64,000 bases of DNA from contig NZ_DATESC010000015.1 in the NCBI RefSeq assembly GCF_035271045.1, forward strand, positions 62,001-126,000, read 5' to 3'. The notes under the pieces were generated by a model, which saw only the letters and a program-made list of their open reading frames with translations, was not told the origin of the DNA and did no database searches. Positions 27,952 through 36,433 of the stretch are shown here, in pieces. Origin of the DNA: Marinospirillum sp035271045. GTDB lineage: Bacteria; Pseudomonadota; Gammaproteobacteria; Pseudomonadales; Halomonadaceae. Numbering within the stretch: position 1 is the stretch's first letter; each line of letters starts with the position of its first letter. Made by a program: the position numbers and the translations under genes.

Positions 27952-29625
27952 TTACTCCATTTGTTCAAGGTTATCCGGTGGTACATCCAATATTCTTAAC
28001 GCATGACCAACAACACGCCCAAACACCGGAGCAGCCACCTGACCACCAAAATACTCTTGCCCTTTAGGGCTATCAATAATTACGACAGCGACTAAACGTG
28101 GGTCGCTGGCAGGTGCTATACCTGCAAAAGTGGCGATATAATCACCTGACTCATAACCGTCTGTTTTACCTAGTTTATGAACCGTGCCTGTTTTACCTGC
28201 CACACGATACCCCTTAATAGCAGCACGTGTACCCGTACCACCAGGCTGCACAACTTTTTCCATCATTTCTAAAACGGCTGCCACCACTTCAGGGTCAAAT
28301 ACCTGATGGGTTACTGGATCATTTACTTTTAATAAAGATAACGGATGCAAGCGGCCATGATCGGCTAAAACCATATAAGCTTGAGCTAGCTGACCTAAAG
28401 TCATCGACAAACCATAACCATAAGACAAGGTAGCGCGTGAAGTGCGAGTAATGCCAAAACCACCGGGCAAAACGCCTGAAGCTTCACCAGGAAAACCCGT
28501 ACCCGTTGAACGCCCAAAACCTAATTCACCGTAATAATCAATGAGTTGGTTTTCAGGCAGCGCTAAAGTCATTCGTGCTACGCCTACGTTGCTGGAATGC
28601 ACAAGAATGCCTTCAGGGGTTATTTCACCGTAATTACGCGCATCACGTATTATTCTATTACCTAATTTCATTCTACCCGGCGCAGTATCAATTAATTGAT
28701 CGGCTTTAAATAAACCTGATTGCAGCGCTATCGCAATACTTAATGGTTTAATCACTGAACCCGGTTCAAAGACATCGACTAATGCTCGGTTACGCAATTT
28801 GGAAAGGTCTAAAAAATTACGATTATTAGGATTAAATGCAGGCTGATTAACCATTGCTAAGACTTCACCGCTGCGAGCATCCAACAAAATAATACTACCC
28901 GACACGGCTTGATGCTGGTCAACCACCGCTTTTAATTCACGGTAAGCCAAATACTGCAAACGCATATCTAAACTCAGCGTTAAAGTTTGACCTGGATGCG
29001 GCGGTTGTAGCACGGCAAGGTTACGCACAGTACGGCCTTTTAAGTCTTTTAAGACGCGTTTACGACCAGGCGTAGCTTTTAACCAATGCTCCCAAGACAG
29101 TTCTAAACCTTCTTGGCCTTGTTCGTCAACATTCGTAAAACCCACCAAGTGCGCCGCTACTTCACCCGCTGGGTAATAACGTTTGTATTCATCTTGGGCG
29201 TAAACACCAGAGATTTTTAGCGCCATCACTGCTTCTGCTACATCCGGCATAACTTGACGCTTTAAATACATAAACTCGTGGTTAGCGTAGCGATTTAAAC
29301 GCGCAAAAAAATCACTGGGGGTTTCATCTAGTGCTTTAGCTAGGGCATTAAGCAATGGGCCATCTTGCGGTAATTGACTAGGATTAGCCCAAAGGGTGGT
29401 AATAGGCGAGCTAATCGCCAAGGGTTCACCATGACGATCAGTAATCATGCCACGGTTGGCTGGAATGGGTTCAACGCGCAACGTTCGCACATCACCTTGG
29501 CGTTTAAGAAACTCTCTTTCAAATAAGTGCAAATGCACCAAGCGACCTACTAACAGCAGCAACAGCGGTATAATAACCAAAGCAACAAAACGTAAACGCC
29601 AAGGTGAAACAACCAAGCTATTCAT
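27952..29625 (-). CDS. ftsI: Septal peptidoglycan transpeptidase FtsI (PBP3)
   Basis: FtsI crosslinks septal peptidoglycan and is a beta-lactam target. An N-terminal membrane anchor (about residues 12-30) precedes the pedestal domain and a transpeptidase domain with all three motifs: SVIK with catalytic S290, SSN around residue 343, and KTG in VAGKTGTVHK. The 557-residue length is typical. The start overlaps ftsL by four bases. Confidence 0.97.
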   Translation of the reverse strand: MNSLVVSPWRLRFVALVIIPLLLLLVGRLVHLHLFEREFLKRQGDVRTLRVEPIPANRGMITDRHGEPLAISSPITTLWANPSQLPQDGPLLNALAKALDETPSDFFARLNRYANHEFMYLKRQVMPDVAEAVMALKISGVYAQDEYKRYYPAGEVAAHLVGFTNVDEQGQEGLELSWEHWLKATPGRKRVLKDLKGRTVRNLAVLQPPHPGQTLTLSLDMRLQYLAYRELKAVVDQHQAVSGSIILLDARSGEVLAMVNQPAFNPNNRNFLDLSKLRNRALVDVFEPGSVIKPLSIAIALQSGLFKADQLIDTAPGRMKLGNRIIRDARNYGEITPEGILVHSSNVGVARMTLALPENQLIDYYGELGFGRSTGTGFPGEASGVLPGGFGITRTSRATLSYGYGLSMTLGQLAQAYMVLADHGRLHPLSLLKVNDPVTHQVFDPEVVAAVLEMMEKVVQPGGTGTRAAIKGYRVAGKTGTVHKLGKTDGYESGDYIATFAGIAPASDPRLVAVVIIDSPKGQEYFGGQVAAPVFGRVVGHALRILDVPPDNLEQME

Positions 29626-29954
29626 GGCTGAGTCACACGTTTAATTTGCAAGTCTTTACCTTCTGGCAGGTGCAAATCTAATGCTTGACGCGCTAATTGC
29701 TCTAGGCGAGCAGACGAAACAAATGCACTTTCTTCTAACAATAAACGCCCCCATTCAACTTGCAAGGCATCCCTTTCGCCTTCTAAGGTTTGCAAACGGA
29801 CGTGTTGACTTCTGGATTGATGGGTCACTTGAATAAGCCAATGAGCACTGACTAGCAAACAAATAATCAGCAATAACAAGGGCCAATAAAGCCTAAGTAA
29901 GGGCAAGGCTAATTTAAAAAGTTGGTAGTATTTATTGAGTGCTGTAAAAAGCAT
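29622..29954 (-). CDS. ftsL: Cell division protein FtsL
   Basis: FtsL is a small bitopic protein that forms a complex with FtsB and FtsQ and activates FtsWI. The 110 residues comprise a short cytoplasmic end, a transmembrane helix (about residues 22-45), and a periplasmic coiled coil with heptad leucines ending in LHLPEGKDLQ. Sequence conservation is low in this family; the position between rsmH and ftsI is decisive. Confidence 0.92.
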   Translation of the reverse strand: MLFTALNKYYQLFKLALPLLRLYWPLLLLIICLLVSAHWLIQVTHQSRSQHVRLQTLEGERDALQVEWGRLLLEESAFVSSARLEQLARQALDLHLPEGKDLQIKRVTQP

Positions 29955-29964
29955 AGCGCCTCAC

Positions 29965-30927
29965 CTAGTCAACCTTATTAAGCTTTTCCGCTACTCGCAT
30001 AACCGCACTGCGTGAACGTGGATTACGTTCGACTTCAACTGCTGAAGGCTTAACGGCTTTGCTCTTTAATTTTAAGGTGATGTTTAATTCATCTTGACGA
30101 AAAGGCATATCATGCGGCAAATGGGCATCGCCACGCGCAGCATCACGCATAAAACGTTTGACAATGCGGTCTTCTAAGGAATGGAAACTGATAACCACCA
30201 AACGACCACCTGGCAATAACAAATCCATCGCTTGATCGAGCATATCTTTTAAATCATCTAATTCACGGTTAATGTGAATACGGATAGCTTGAAAAGCACG
30301 AGTAGCAGGGTGTTTGTGCTTTTCCCAACTAGGGTTAGCCGCTTTAACAATTTCAGCTAGCTGACTGGTGCGGGTAATGGGTTCTTCTTGCCGCGCTTTA
30401 ACTAAGGCTCTTGCCATGCGGCGTGAATGACGCTCTTCACCTAGGTGGTACAGCACATCGCTGATTTCTTCTTCTTTAGCTTTAGCTAGCCATTCTGCAG
30501 CACTTAGGCCACGGCTAGTGTCCATACGCATATCTAATGGGCCGTCATTCATAAAACTAAAGCCACGACTAGCATCGTCTAACTGCGGCGAAGATACGCC
30601 CAAATCCAGCAAAATACCATCAACACCTGCCCAACCCTGTTGTTGCAAAAAACTGGCTAATTCAATAAAAGAACCATGACAAATAGCAAAGCGTGAATCT
30701 TGATTTTTTAGCAGTGCGGCGGTTTCTAAAGCACGCGGGTCTTTATCAATACCCAACAAGCGTCCTTCGGTCGTTAACTGCTGTAAAATTTGGCGACTGT
30801 GACCACCACGACCAAAGGTACCGTCCACGTAATAACCGTCAGGTCGAGTCACTAAAGCAGCAACGGCTTCTTCTAAAAGTACAGTTAGATGTACATCGGG
30901 TGCAGCCGCTGGCGTATTTGTGGGCAT
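29965..30927 (-). CDS. rsmH: 16S rRNA m4C1402 methyltransferase RsmH (MraW)
   Basis: RsmH methylates N4 of C1402 in 16S rRNA. The SAM-binding loop VDGTFGRGGHSRQIL is near residue 36, and DGILLDLGVSSPQLDD and VISFHSLEDRIVK follow in family order. The start is the ATG at 30927, giving the usual N-terminus (VHLTVLLEEAV at about residues 12-22, 320 residues in all); the extra 24 codons to 30999 run into the RNase P RNA and are rejected. Here it is the first gene of the dcw cluster, because mraZ, normally directly upstream, is missing. Confidence 0.97.
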   Translation of the reverse strand: MPTNTPAAAPDVHLTVLLEEAVAALVTRPDGYYVDGTFGRGGHSRQILQQLTTEGRLLGIDKDPRALETAALLKNQDSRFAICHGSFIELASFLQQQGWAGVDGILLDLGVSSPQLDDASRGFSFMNDGPLDMRMDTSRGLSAAEWLAKAKEEEISDVLYHLGEERHSRRMARALVKARQEEPITRTSQLAEIVKAANPSWEKHKHPATRAFQAIRIHINRELDDLKDMLDQAMDLLLPGGRLVVISFHSLEDRIVKRFMRDAARGDAHLPHDMPFRQDELNITLKLKSKAVKPSAVEVERNPRSRSAVMRVAEKLNKVD

Positions 30928-30955
30928 AATCAACTCAAGAATAAACAAAAATAAG

Positions 30956-31325
30956 GGCGGAAGCCGGCCTGTAAGCCGGGTTTTGTCGTGAACAGTCATT
31001 CCTCTAGGCCTTGAATCACTCCAAGGCTCAAGCGACCTACCCGAATCCAGCGCGGGCCACGCCTAATGGATTCCTATTTGGTCTTGCTCCAGGTGGGGTT
31101 TACCCTGCCACGGCGTGTTACCACCCGCGCGGTGCGCTCTTACCGCACCTTTTCACCCTTACCTGTGAAGCCTTCCTAAAAAGGCAACCATCGGCGGTCT
31201 ATTCTCTGCGGCACTTTCCGTAGGCTTGCGCCTCCCAGGCGTTACCTGGCACCTTGCCCTGTGGAGCCCGGACTTTCCTCCCCCACCGTAAACAGTGGCG
31301 GCGACTGTCCAGCCGACTTCCGCTG
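30956..31325 (-). ncRNA. rnpB: RNase P RNA component (bacterial type A)
   Basis: On the minus strand the conserved blocks appear in order: GGAAGTCGGCTGGACAGTCG at the 5' end, GAGGAAAGTCCGGGCTCC (31281-31264), GGTAACGCCTGGG, AGGGTGAAAAGGTGCGGTAA, GAGCGCACCGCG, and near the 3' end ACAAAACCCGGCTTA (about 30985-30971). The GGAAG start can pair with the CTTCC near the 3' end (P1), which sets the limits within a few bases. The RNA is the catalytic part of the enzyme that trims tRNA 5' ends. The same position, between rsmI and the dcw cluster, is found in Pseudomonas. Confidence 0.96.
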
Positions 31326-31329
31326 CGAA

Positions 31330-31358
31330 AGGATATAGACAAACGGTCTTCTACTCAA
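31330..31358 (-). promoter_or_regulatory. Candidate rnpB promoter
   Basis: On the minus strand TTGAGT (31358-31353) is followed after 17 bases by TATCCT (31335-31330), 5-8 bases before the inferred 5' end of the RNA. The -35 hexamer contains the TGA stop of rsmI. Confidence 0.6.
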
Positions 31359-32296
31359 GCTTTGCTATCAAATCCACTGTCTAACATCCACTGATATAAA
31401 TCTTTCTTTTTTACGCCAGTCATACGTGCCACCAAAGCACTGGCCTTGGACGGTGGCATCGCATCTTTTAATTCTTGCAGCCAACGACACGCTTCAACCC
31501 AAGCCACATCGGGTGCTTGACCGGTAAAACCTTCAACCAACAGCACAAACTCACCTTTTTGTTGATTGGGATCAGCCGTTACTTTTGCTAATAACTCAGT
31601 CAAACTGGTGGTTAAATAAGTTTCGAAATGTTTGGTTATTTCTCTAGCCAAACAAGCTTGGCGTTCACCACCTAGCGTATTAATCATGCTTTGCAAGCTA
31701 GCTAAAATCCGGTGCGGTGATTCATAAAAAATCAAAGTGCCCTGTTGCTGCGCCAAATTTTGTAAGGCTTGAGTACGGGCTTGTTCTTTGGCTGGTAAAA
31801 ATCCAGCAAAAAAGAAACGGTCAGTTGGCAAACCAGACACACTTAAAGCAGCAATTAAGGCGCTAACACCTGGCACCGGCAAAACATCAAAACCGGCTTT
31901 ACGCACACTGGCTACCAAGGTATAGCCTGGGTCAGAAATTAACGGTGTACCCGCATCAGAAATAAGCGCTATCGACTTACCCCGACCTAACAAGGTTATA
32001 ATCTGTTCAGCGCGTGAGTTTTCATTGTGGTCATGCAAAGAAATCAGGCGATTTTTAATTTGATAATGGTCTAATAAACGGCCGCTGTGACGGGTGTCTT
32101 CCGCTGCAATTAAATCTACCTGCTGTAGAATAAGCAGCGCTCTGGCAGTTATATCGTCAAGATTACCAATGGGCGTAGCAACAACATACAAGGTGGCATT
32201 TTTTTTGCTATGCTCTGCTGCATTATTTGCTGCATCAATGGATGAAGAATTCGTTAGTTCTATAGTTGGCTCAATTACTGGGGTTTTACAAGTCAT
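31355..32296 (-). CDS. rsmI: 16S rRNA 2'-O-ribose C1402 methyltransferase RsmI
   Basis: RsmI methylates the ribose of C1402, the same nucleotide modified by RsmH. The tetrapyrrole-methylase fold shows LYVVATPIGNLDDIT (about residues 36-50), LISDAGTPLISDPG (about 110) and a C-terminal helical region with KASALVARMTGVKKKDLYQW. The N-terminus carries about 35 extra asparagine/serine-rich residues compared with many homologs; no better start is visible. Its ATG overlaps the sequence upstream of the divergent lpoA. Confidence 0.95.
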   Translation of the reverse strand: MTCKTPVIEPTIELTNSSSIDAANNAAEHSKKNATLYVVATPIGNLDDITARALLILQQVDLIAAEDTRHSGRLLDHYQIKNRLISLHDHNENSRAEQIITLLGRGKSIALISDAGTPLISDPGYTLVASVRKAGFDVLPVPGVSALIAALSVSGLPTDRFFFAGFLPAKEQARTQALQNLAQQQGTLIFYESPHRILASLQSMINTLGGERQACLAREITKHFETYLTTSLTELLAKVTADPNQQKGEFVLLVEGFTGQAPDVAWVEACRWLQELKDAMPPSKASALVARMTGVKKKDLYQWMLDSGFDSKA

Positions 32297-32312
32297 GAAA
32301 GGATCAACCAGA

Positions 32313-34187
32313 GTGACATTAAAATTATCAGCCTATCCGCCTCACTTCAGGCAGTCAGGCTTCTATCGGCTAGGTGTATTATGTTTACTGCTGCTAATGC
32401 TGGTTGGTTGTTCAGGTAAAACAAAAGAAACACCAATTCAACAAATAGTCATTAACGAACGGTCGGTTAATGCTAACCCTGAAATTGAAACTCAGCTAGC
32501 AAGACTTGAAACAGCGATTAGGTTAACACAGCAGCAAAGGTATCAAGAAAGCTTAGACTTACTGCAAACGCTGCAAACGTCTTTACTGCCGATTAATCAC
32601 CACTGGCAAGCATTACAAGTTGCCGCCATTAGCAGCCTTGCTTTAGATGATGGCTGGCTAGCTTTGCGCCTGATTGATCGCTTTATCCAACAACTGCCTA
32701 ATTTAAATCAGCAACAGCAATACTTATTCTTTGGCTATAAAGCCGACGCGTTTATGTTGACTGGATTTTATAGCAACGCTTTACAGCAGCGTCATAATCA
32801 AGCCTTAATTACCCAGGATAAAAATCAGCAGCAAGTCGCTTATCAAGCTTTATGGCTTAATTTACTAAAAATGAATGGCGAAACACTGCGCGATTTACAA
32901 GAAAAAGAAAATCAGCCTTTATTGCTAGGCTGGCTTGAATTAGCGTTGGTTAGGCAAATGATAACCGAACAACCTGAGCTATTTATAAGCCGCTTAAAAG
33001 CTTGGCACAAGACTTGGCCATACCACCCAGCACAAACCTTTATGCCGGAGGAAATAGAGCTTTTAACTAAGCTTAGTCAACAACAAGTACAGCACTTGGG
33101 CGTTTTTTTACCCGAAGGTGGCGCTATGGCAGATTCCGCCAATGCCTTACGTGATGCGCTCATTGCTCGACAGCTAGATGCGCTTAACAAAGGTTATCCG
33201 GCCCCTAAAATCACTTTTTATAATGCGGAAAGTGCGCTACTTGATGACCTTTATAATCAAGCTAAAAAAGATGGCGTAGAAGTCGTCATTGGCCCGCTGG
33301 CTAAAGCACAAGTAGATCTGTTAGAAAGGCGTTCCAATTTGCCTTTACCCACGCTAGCACTTAACTATGGCAATGATGAAAAGTTTCGTAATAAAAGCCT
33401 GTACCAATTTGGCTTATCGGCTGAAAATGAAGCCGAACAAATTGCGCTTAAAGCTTGGCAAAATGGTTTTCGTCGCGCCTTAGTATTAACACCTGAAAGT
33501 AATTGGGGCACACGCATAGAACAAAGCTTTATAGATACTTGGCAAAAACTAGGCGGTGAAATTACGCATTCACGCCAATATGGTAAAACGCTAACCTTAG
33601 ATAAATCACTTAGAGAACTATTAGAGGTGCAGCTGAGCGAACAAAGGCATCGACGCATTATTAACTTATTAGGTAAACGTCCACATTTTTCACCTAGACC
33701 CAGAGAAGATAGCGACTTCTTATTTATTCATGCAACATCCGCTGATGCACGACAAATAAAACCGGCGCTAAGCTTTTTAAGGGCTTCAAACTTACCCGTA
33801 TTAGCCACTTCTTCGGTTTACAGCGGTGCCAGTGATCCTAGCCGTGATAAAGACATGGATGGTATTATTTTTTGTGACATCCCTTGGTATTTAGAAGAAG
33901 GTAACACGCTTGAACAAACCGTTAGGCAAGCTTGGCCCGATAAAATGGTCAACTATGGCAGGCTTTATGCGATGGGCGCTGATGCTTATTTGCTTGCACA
34001 GCGCTTACCTTTATTGAATGCTTTGCCTGAAATTCGTATCGACGGTGCGACTGGGCGTTTAAGCCAAACCAATCGGCGCATTAAACGCGAGTTACAATGG
34101 GCACAGTTTAATAAAGGCAAAGTGGAGTCTTTAACAGCAGATGCGTTCGACAAGCAACAGCTAGTCGACCAAATAACCTCGGACTAG
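32313..34187 (+). CDS. lpoA: Penicillin-binding protein activator LpoA (lipoprotein)
   Basis: LpoA is an outer-membrane lipoprotein that stimulates PBP1a. The signal peptide ends in LMLVGC, with the lipidated cysteine at residue 33. The N-terminal half is a TPR-like helical domain and the C-terminal half (from about residue 260) a periplasmic-binding-protein fold (LGVFLPEGG, VIGPLAKAQVD). I chose the GTG at 32313 because AAAGGA at 32298-32303 is well spaced for it; an ATG at 32295 would overlap the rsmI start codon. The open frame further upstream is antisense to rsmI. It leads yraN and diaA. Confidence 0.9.
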   Translation: MTLKLSAYPPHFRQSGFYRLGVLCLLLLMLVGCSGKTKETPIQQIVINERSVNANPEIETQLARLETAIRLTQQQRYQESLDLLQTLQTSLLPINHHWQALQVAAISSLALDDGWLALRLIDRFIQQLPNLNQQQQYLFFGYKADAFMLTGFYSNALQQRHNQALITQDKNQQQVAYQALWLNLLKMNGETLRDLQEKENQPLLLGWLELALVRQMITEQPELFISRLKAWHKTWPYHPAQTFMPEEIELLTKLSQQQVQHLGVFLPEGGAMADSANALRDALIARQLDALNKGYPAPKITFYNAESALLDDLYNQAKKDGVEVVIGPLAKAQVDLLERRSNLPLPTLALNYGNDEKFRNKSLYQFGLSAENEAEQIALKAWQNGFRRALVLTPESNWGTRIEQSFIDTWQKLGGEITHSRQYGKTLTLDKSLRELLEVQLSEQRHRRIINLLGKRPHFSPRPREDSDFLFIHATSADARQIKPALSFLRASNLPVLATSSVYSGASDPSRDKDMDGIIFCDIPWYLEEGNTLEQTVRQAWPDKMVNYGRLYAMGADAYLLAQRLPLLNALPEIRIDGATGRLSQTNRRIKRELQWAQFNKGKVESLTADAFDKQQLVDQITSD

Positions 34188-34192
34188 CAGCC

Positions 34193-34585
34193 ATGATAGC
34201 AAAACCTGCTGCAACACCCATTAAAGCACCAACCGATAAACAACGCATTGGACAAGCAGCTGAAGATGCCGCTGCAGTGTTATTACAGCAGCAGGGCTTG
34301 CAACTGATTGAACGCAACTTTAGCTGTAAAATGGGTGAGATTGATCTTATTTTACAAGACTCAGCACAACTGGTTTTTGTTGAAGTGCGCTTTAGAAAAA
34401 ACCAGCTATTTGGTGGCGCTGCCGCTAGCGTTAATTTAGCCAAACAAAAAAAACTACAAAAAACAGCGTATTTTTATATGAACCGTTGGCAACAACTACC
34501 GGCTTGCCGTTTTGATGTGCTGGCGATGACTTTTGATAGCAACCAGCAGATTATCTGTGAAAATTGGATTAAAAATGCATTCTGA
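34193..34585 (+). CDS. yraN: YraN family nuclease-fold protein (UPF0102)
   Basis: The 130-residue protein has the restriction-endonuclease-like fold pattern: GQAAEDAAAVLLQQQG, then ERNFSCKMGEIDLI and LVFVEVRFR, giving the D and ExK-like residues (here E-V-R). Its cellular role is not established; its constant place after lpoA suggests a link to the envelope or DNA. It starts five bases after lpoA and is co-transcribed with it. Confidence 0.9.
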   Translation: MIAKPAATPIKAPTDKQRIGQAAEDAAAVLLQQQGLQLIERNFSCKMGEIDLILQDSAQLVFVEVRFRKNQLFGGAAASVNLAKQKKLQKTAYFYMNRWQQLPACRFDVLAMTFDSNQQIICENWIKNAF

Positions 34586-34618
34586 TTATTTTCAGCACTT
34601 TATTAACTGGGAGTTAAT

Positions 34619-35209
34619 ATGAGTTTTAACGATAGAATTTTGCAACACTTCCACACCAGCATAGACACCAAAGTACAAGCCAGTGAAGTTTTACCTAAAC
34701 CAATAGAACAGGCTAGCCGTATGATGGTAGAAGCCATGTTAAATGACGGTAAAGTGCTTAGTTGTGGTAATGGCGGTTCAGCAGGTGATGCACAACATTT
34801 TTCTTCAGAAATGCTTAACCGTTTTGAACGTGAAAGACCCGGTTTGCCCGCGATGGCACTGACGACTGATACATCAACACTAACCTCGATTGCCAATGAC
34901 TACAGTTATAATGAAATTTTTTCTAAGCAAATTAGAGCGTTAGGTCAGCCAGGCGATATATTGTTAGCAATTTCAACCAGTGGCAATTCAGCCAACGTAG
35001 TACAGGCAATACAAGCAGCACATGAACGTGATATGCGCGTTGTGGCTTTAACGGGTAAGGACGGCGGGGACATGGCAGCACTTTTAAGTGCTAATGATTG
35101 TGAAATCAGAGTGCCATCAACAGTCACAGCACGCATCCAAGAGGTTCATCTATTAGTCATTCATTGTTTATGTGACTTAATTGATGAACAACTCTTTGGC
35201 GGCCACTAA
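34619..35209 (+). CDS. diaA: SIS-domain protein DiaA / GmhA-like phosphoheptose isomerase
   Basis: The 196-residue SIS-domain protein has LSCGNGGSAGDAQHFSSE (about residues 43-60) and LLAISTSGNSANVVQA (about 115-130). The length and the yraN neighbour fit E. coli DiaA, which promotes DnaA assembly at oriC, while Pseudomonas annotations call the same gene gmhA (sedoheptulose-7-phosphate isomerase). The E and H residues used by GmhA in catalysis are partly kept (SSE, H58), so the two functions cannot be separated by sequence reading alone. The dolP (yraP) gene that usually follows is absent. Confidence 0.82.
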   Translation: MSFNDRILQHFHTSIDTKVQASEVLPKPIEQASRMMVEAMLNDGKVLSCGNGGSAGDAQHFSSEMLNRFERERPGLPAMALTTDTSTLTSIANDYSYNEIFSKQIRALGQPGDILLAISTSGNSANVVQAIQAAHERDMRVVALTGKDGGDMAALLSANDCEIRVPSTVTARIQEVHLLVIHCLCDLIDEQLFGGH

Positions 35210-35222
35210 CCAACAGTGAGCA

Positions 35223-35660
35223 TTACTTTATTACTTTAAGGTGAGTAATTTTTTTACTGGCCATCTTATCAACAGTTTTAGTGTCTAAAGCCGAGGTATC
35301 CTTAGCTTTAGGCATTTTAACCAATGCATCGGCTTCAACAGCTAAGCTAGGCTCTTGGCCAAACACCATGCCTTGGCTGTTTTCACGCGCATAAATAGCA
35401 ACCACAGCACTAACAGGCACAAGAATCTGCCTAGAAGCACCACCAAAGCGAGCACTAAAAGTAACCTCTTCATCACCCATCAGCAAGTTGCGACAAGCAT
35501 CGGGCGATATATTCAAGACTAGCTGCCCATTTTCGATATGAGACGAAGGTACTTCAACACCAGGCATATTAGTGTTAATAACAATGTGCGGTGTTAAGTT
35601 ATTATCTAGTAACCATTCATAAATGGCTCTCAATAAATAAGGACGGCTAGAAGCAGACAT
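35223..35660 (-). CDS. sspB: ClpXP protease specificity-enhancing factor SspB
   Basis: SspB delivers ssrA-tagged proteins to ClpXP. The Sm-like domain begins PYLLRAIYEWLLDNNLTPHIVIN and includes VNTNMPGVEVPSSHIENGQLVLNIS-type strands up to about residue 110, followed by a flexible acidic-to-basic tail that ends in KKITHLKVIK, the ClpX-binding peptide. The 145-residue length is typical. It follows sspA after 12 bases. Confidence 0.95.
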   Translation of the reverse strand: MSASSRPYLLRAIYEWLLDNNLTPHIVINTNMPGVEVPSSHIENGQLVLNISPDACRNLLMGDEEVTFSARFGGASRQILVPVSAVVAIYARENSQGMVFGQEPSLAVEADALVKMPKAKDTSALDTKTVDKMASKKITHLKVIK

Positions 35661-35672
35661 GAGGACTCCTTA

Positions 35673-36299
35673 TTAACGCATTTCGCGTTCGACTTCAGAA
35701 AGGCTATCGATAAAACCATCTCGACTGAAGCAACGCTCCATATATTCCAATAAAGGCTTAACTTGTTTTTCTGGTAACTCTATACCTAAGTGCTTTAAAC
35801 GCCACAAAATAGGTAATACACAACAGTCAACCAAACTAAACTCATCACTCATAAAAAAAGGACGGTCAGTAAAAATAGGTGCAACACCAATAATACTTTC
35901 CCGTAATTCTTTACGCGCTTTGTCAGCTTTTTTACCTGTAGGCTCGTGAGTTAGCAACTCAACTAAGGGGCTCCACTCTTTTTCTATGCGATAAACCCAC
36001 AAGCGACTTTGTGCACGCGCAACAGGATAAACCGGCAATAAAGGTGGGTGAGGAAATCGCTCATCCAGATATTCCATCATCACTTTAGACTCATAAAGTA
36101 CTAAGTCACGATCAAGCAAAGTTGGAAGGCTGTTATAGGGATTAAGATCCGCTAGTTCTTCTGGCTTATTATTAGGATTGATCTCTAATAAATCAACAGT
36201 AACGCCTTTTTCAGCTAGAACGATACGTACACGATGGCTGTAGTGATCTTCACTATCCGAAAAAAAGGTCATGGAAGAACGCTTGGTAGCAACGCTCAT
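35673..36299 (-). CDS. sspA: Stringent starvation protein A (GST fold)
   Basis: SspA is a glutathione-transferase-fold protein that binds RNA polymerase and alters transcription under starvation; in Pseudomonas-like species it also affects virulence genes. The 208 residues show the thioredoxin-like half (LYESKVMMEYLDERFPHPPLLP) and the helical half. The ATG at 36299 follows GAGG at eight bases; the in-frame ATG at 36320 is upstream of that site. sspA and sspB form one operon. Confidence 0.94.
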   Translation of the reverse strand: MSVATKRSSMTFFSDSEDHYSHRVRIVLAEKGVTVDLLEINPNNKPEELADLNPYNSLPTLLDRDLVLYESKVMMEYLDERFPHPPLLPVYPVARAQSRLWVYRIEKEWSPLVELLTHEPTGKKADKARKELRESIIGVAPIFTDRPFFMSDEFSLVDCCVLPILWRLKHLGIELPEKQVKPLLEYMERCFSRDGFIDSLSEVEREMR

Positions 36300-36356
36300 T
36301 AATAAATCCTCGTTATACATTCAGCCAACTACTATAACGCTTATAGGCCTGAAATA

Positions 36357-36390
36357 GCAAAAGGCGCACAGCTAGCCGCACGCCTTTTGC
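36357..36390 (-). terminator. Terminator after the petABC operon
   Basis: GCAAAAGGCG at 36357-36366 pairs perfectly with CGCCTTTTGC at 36381-36390. It lies 44 bases after petC. The T-run is inside the stem, so termination strength is uncertain. Confidence 0.65.
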
Positions 36391-36433
36391 CTACTTTTAC
36401 ATCATTTTACACACATTAATCATAATAAATGGA

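Noticed and set aside
30928..30999. 24-codon upstream extension of rsmH
   Set aside because: It would overlap the 3' end of the RNase P RNA, and the normal RsmH N-terminus starts at 30927.
32094..32312. Long upstream extension of lpoA in the same frame
   Set aside because: It runs antisense through the first 200 bases of rsmI, lacks a signal peptide at its own start, and the lipoprotein signal begins only after 32313.
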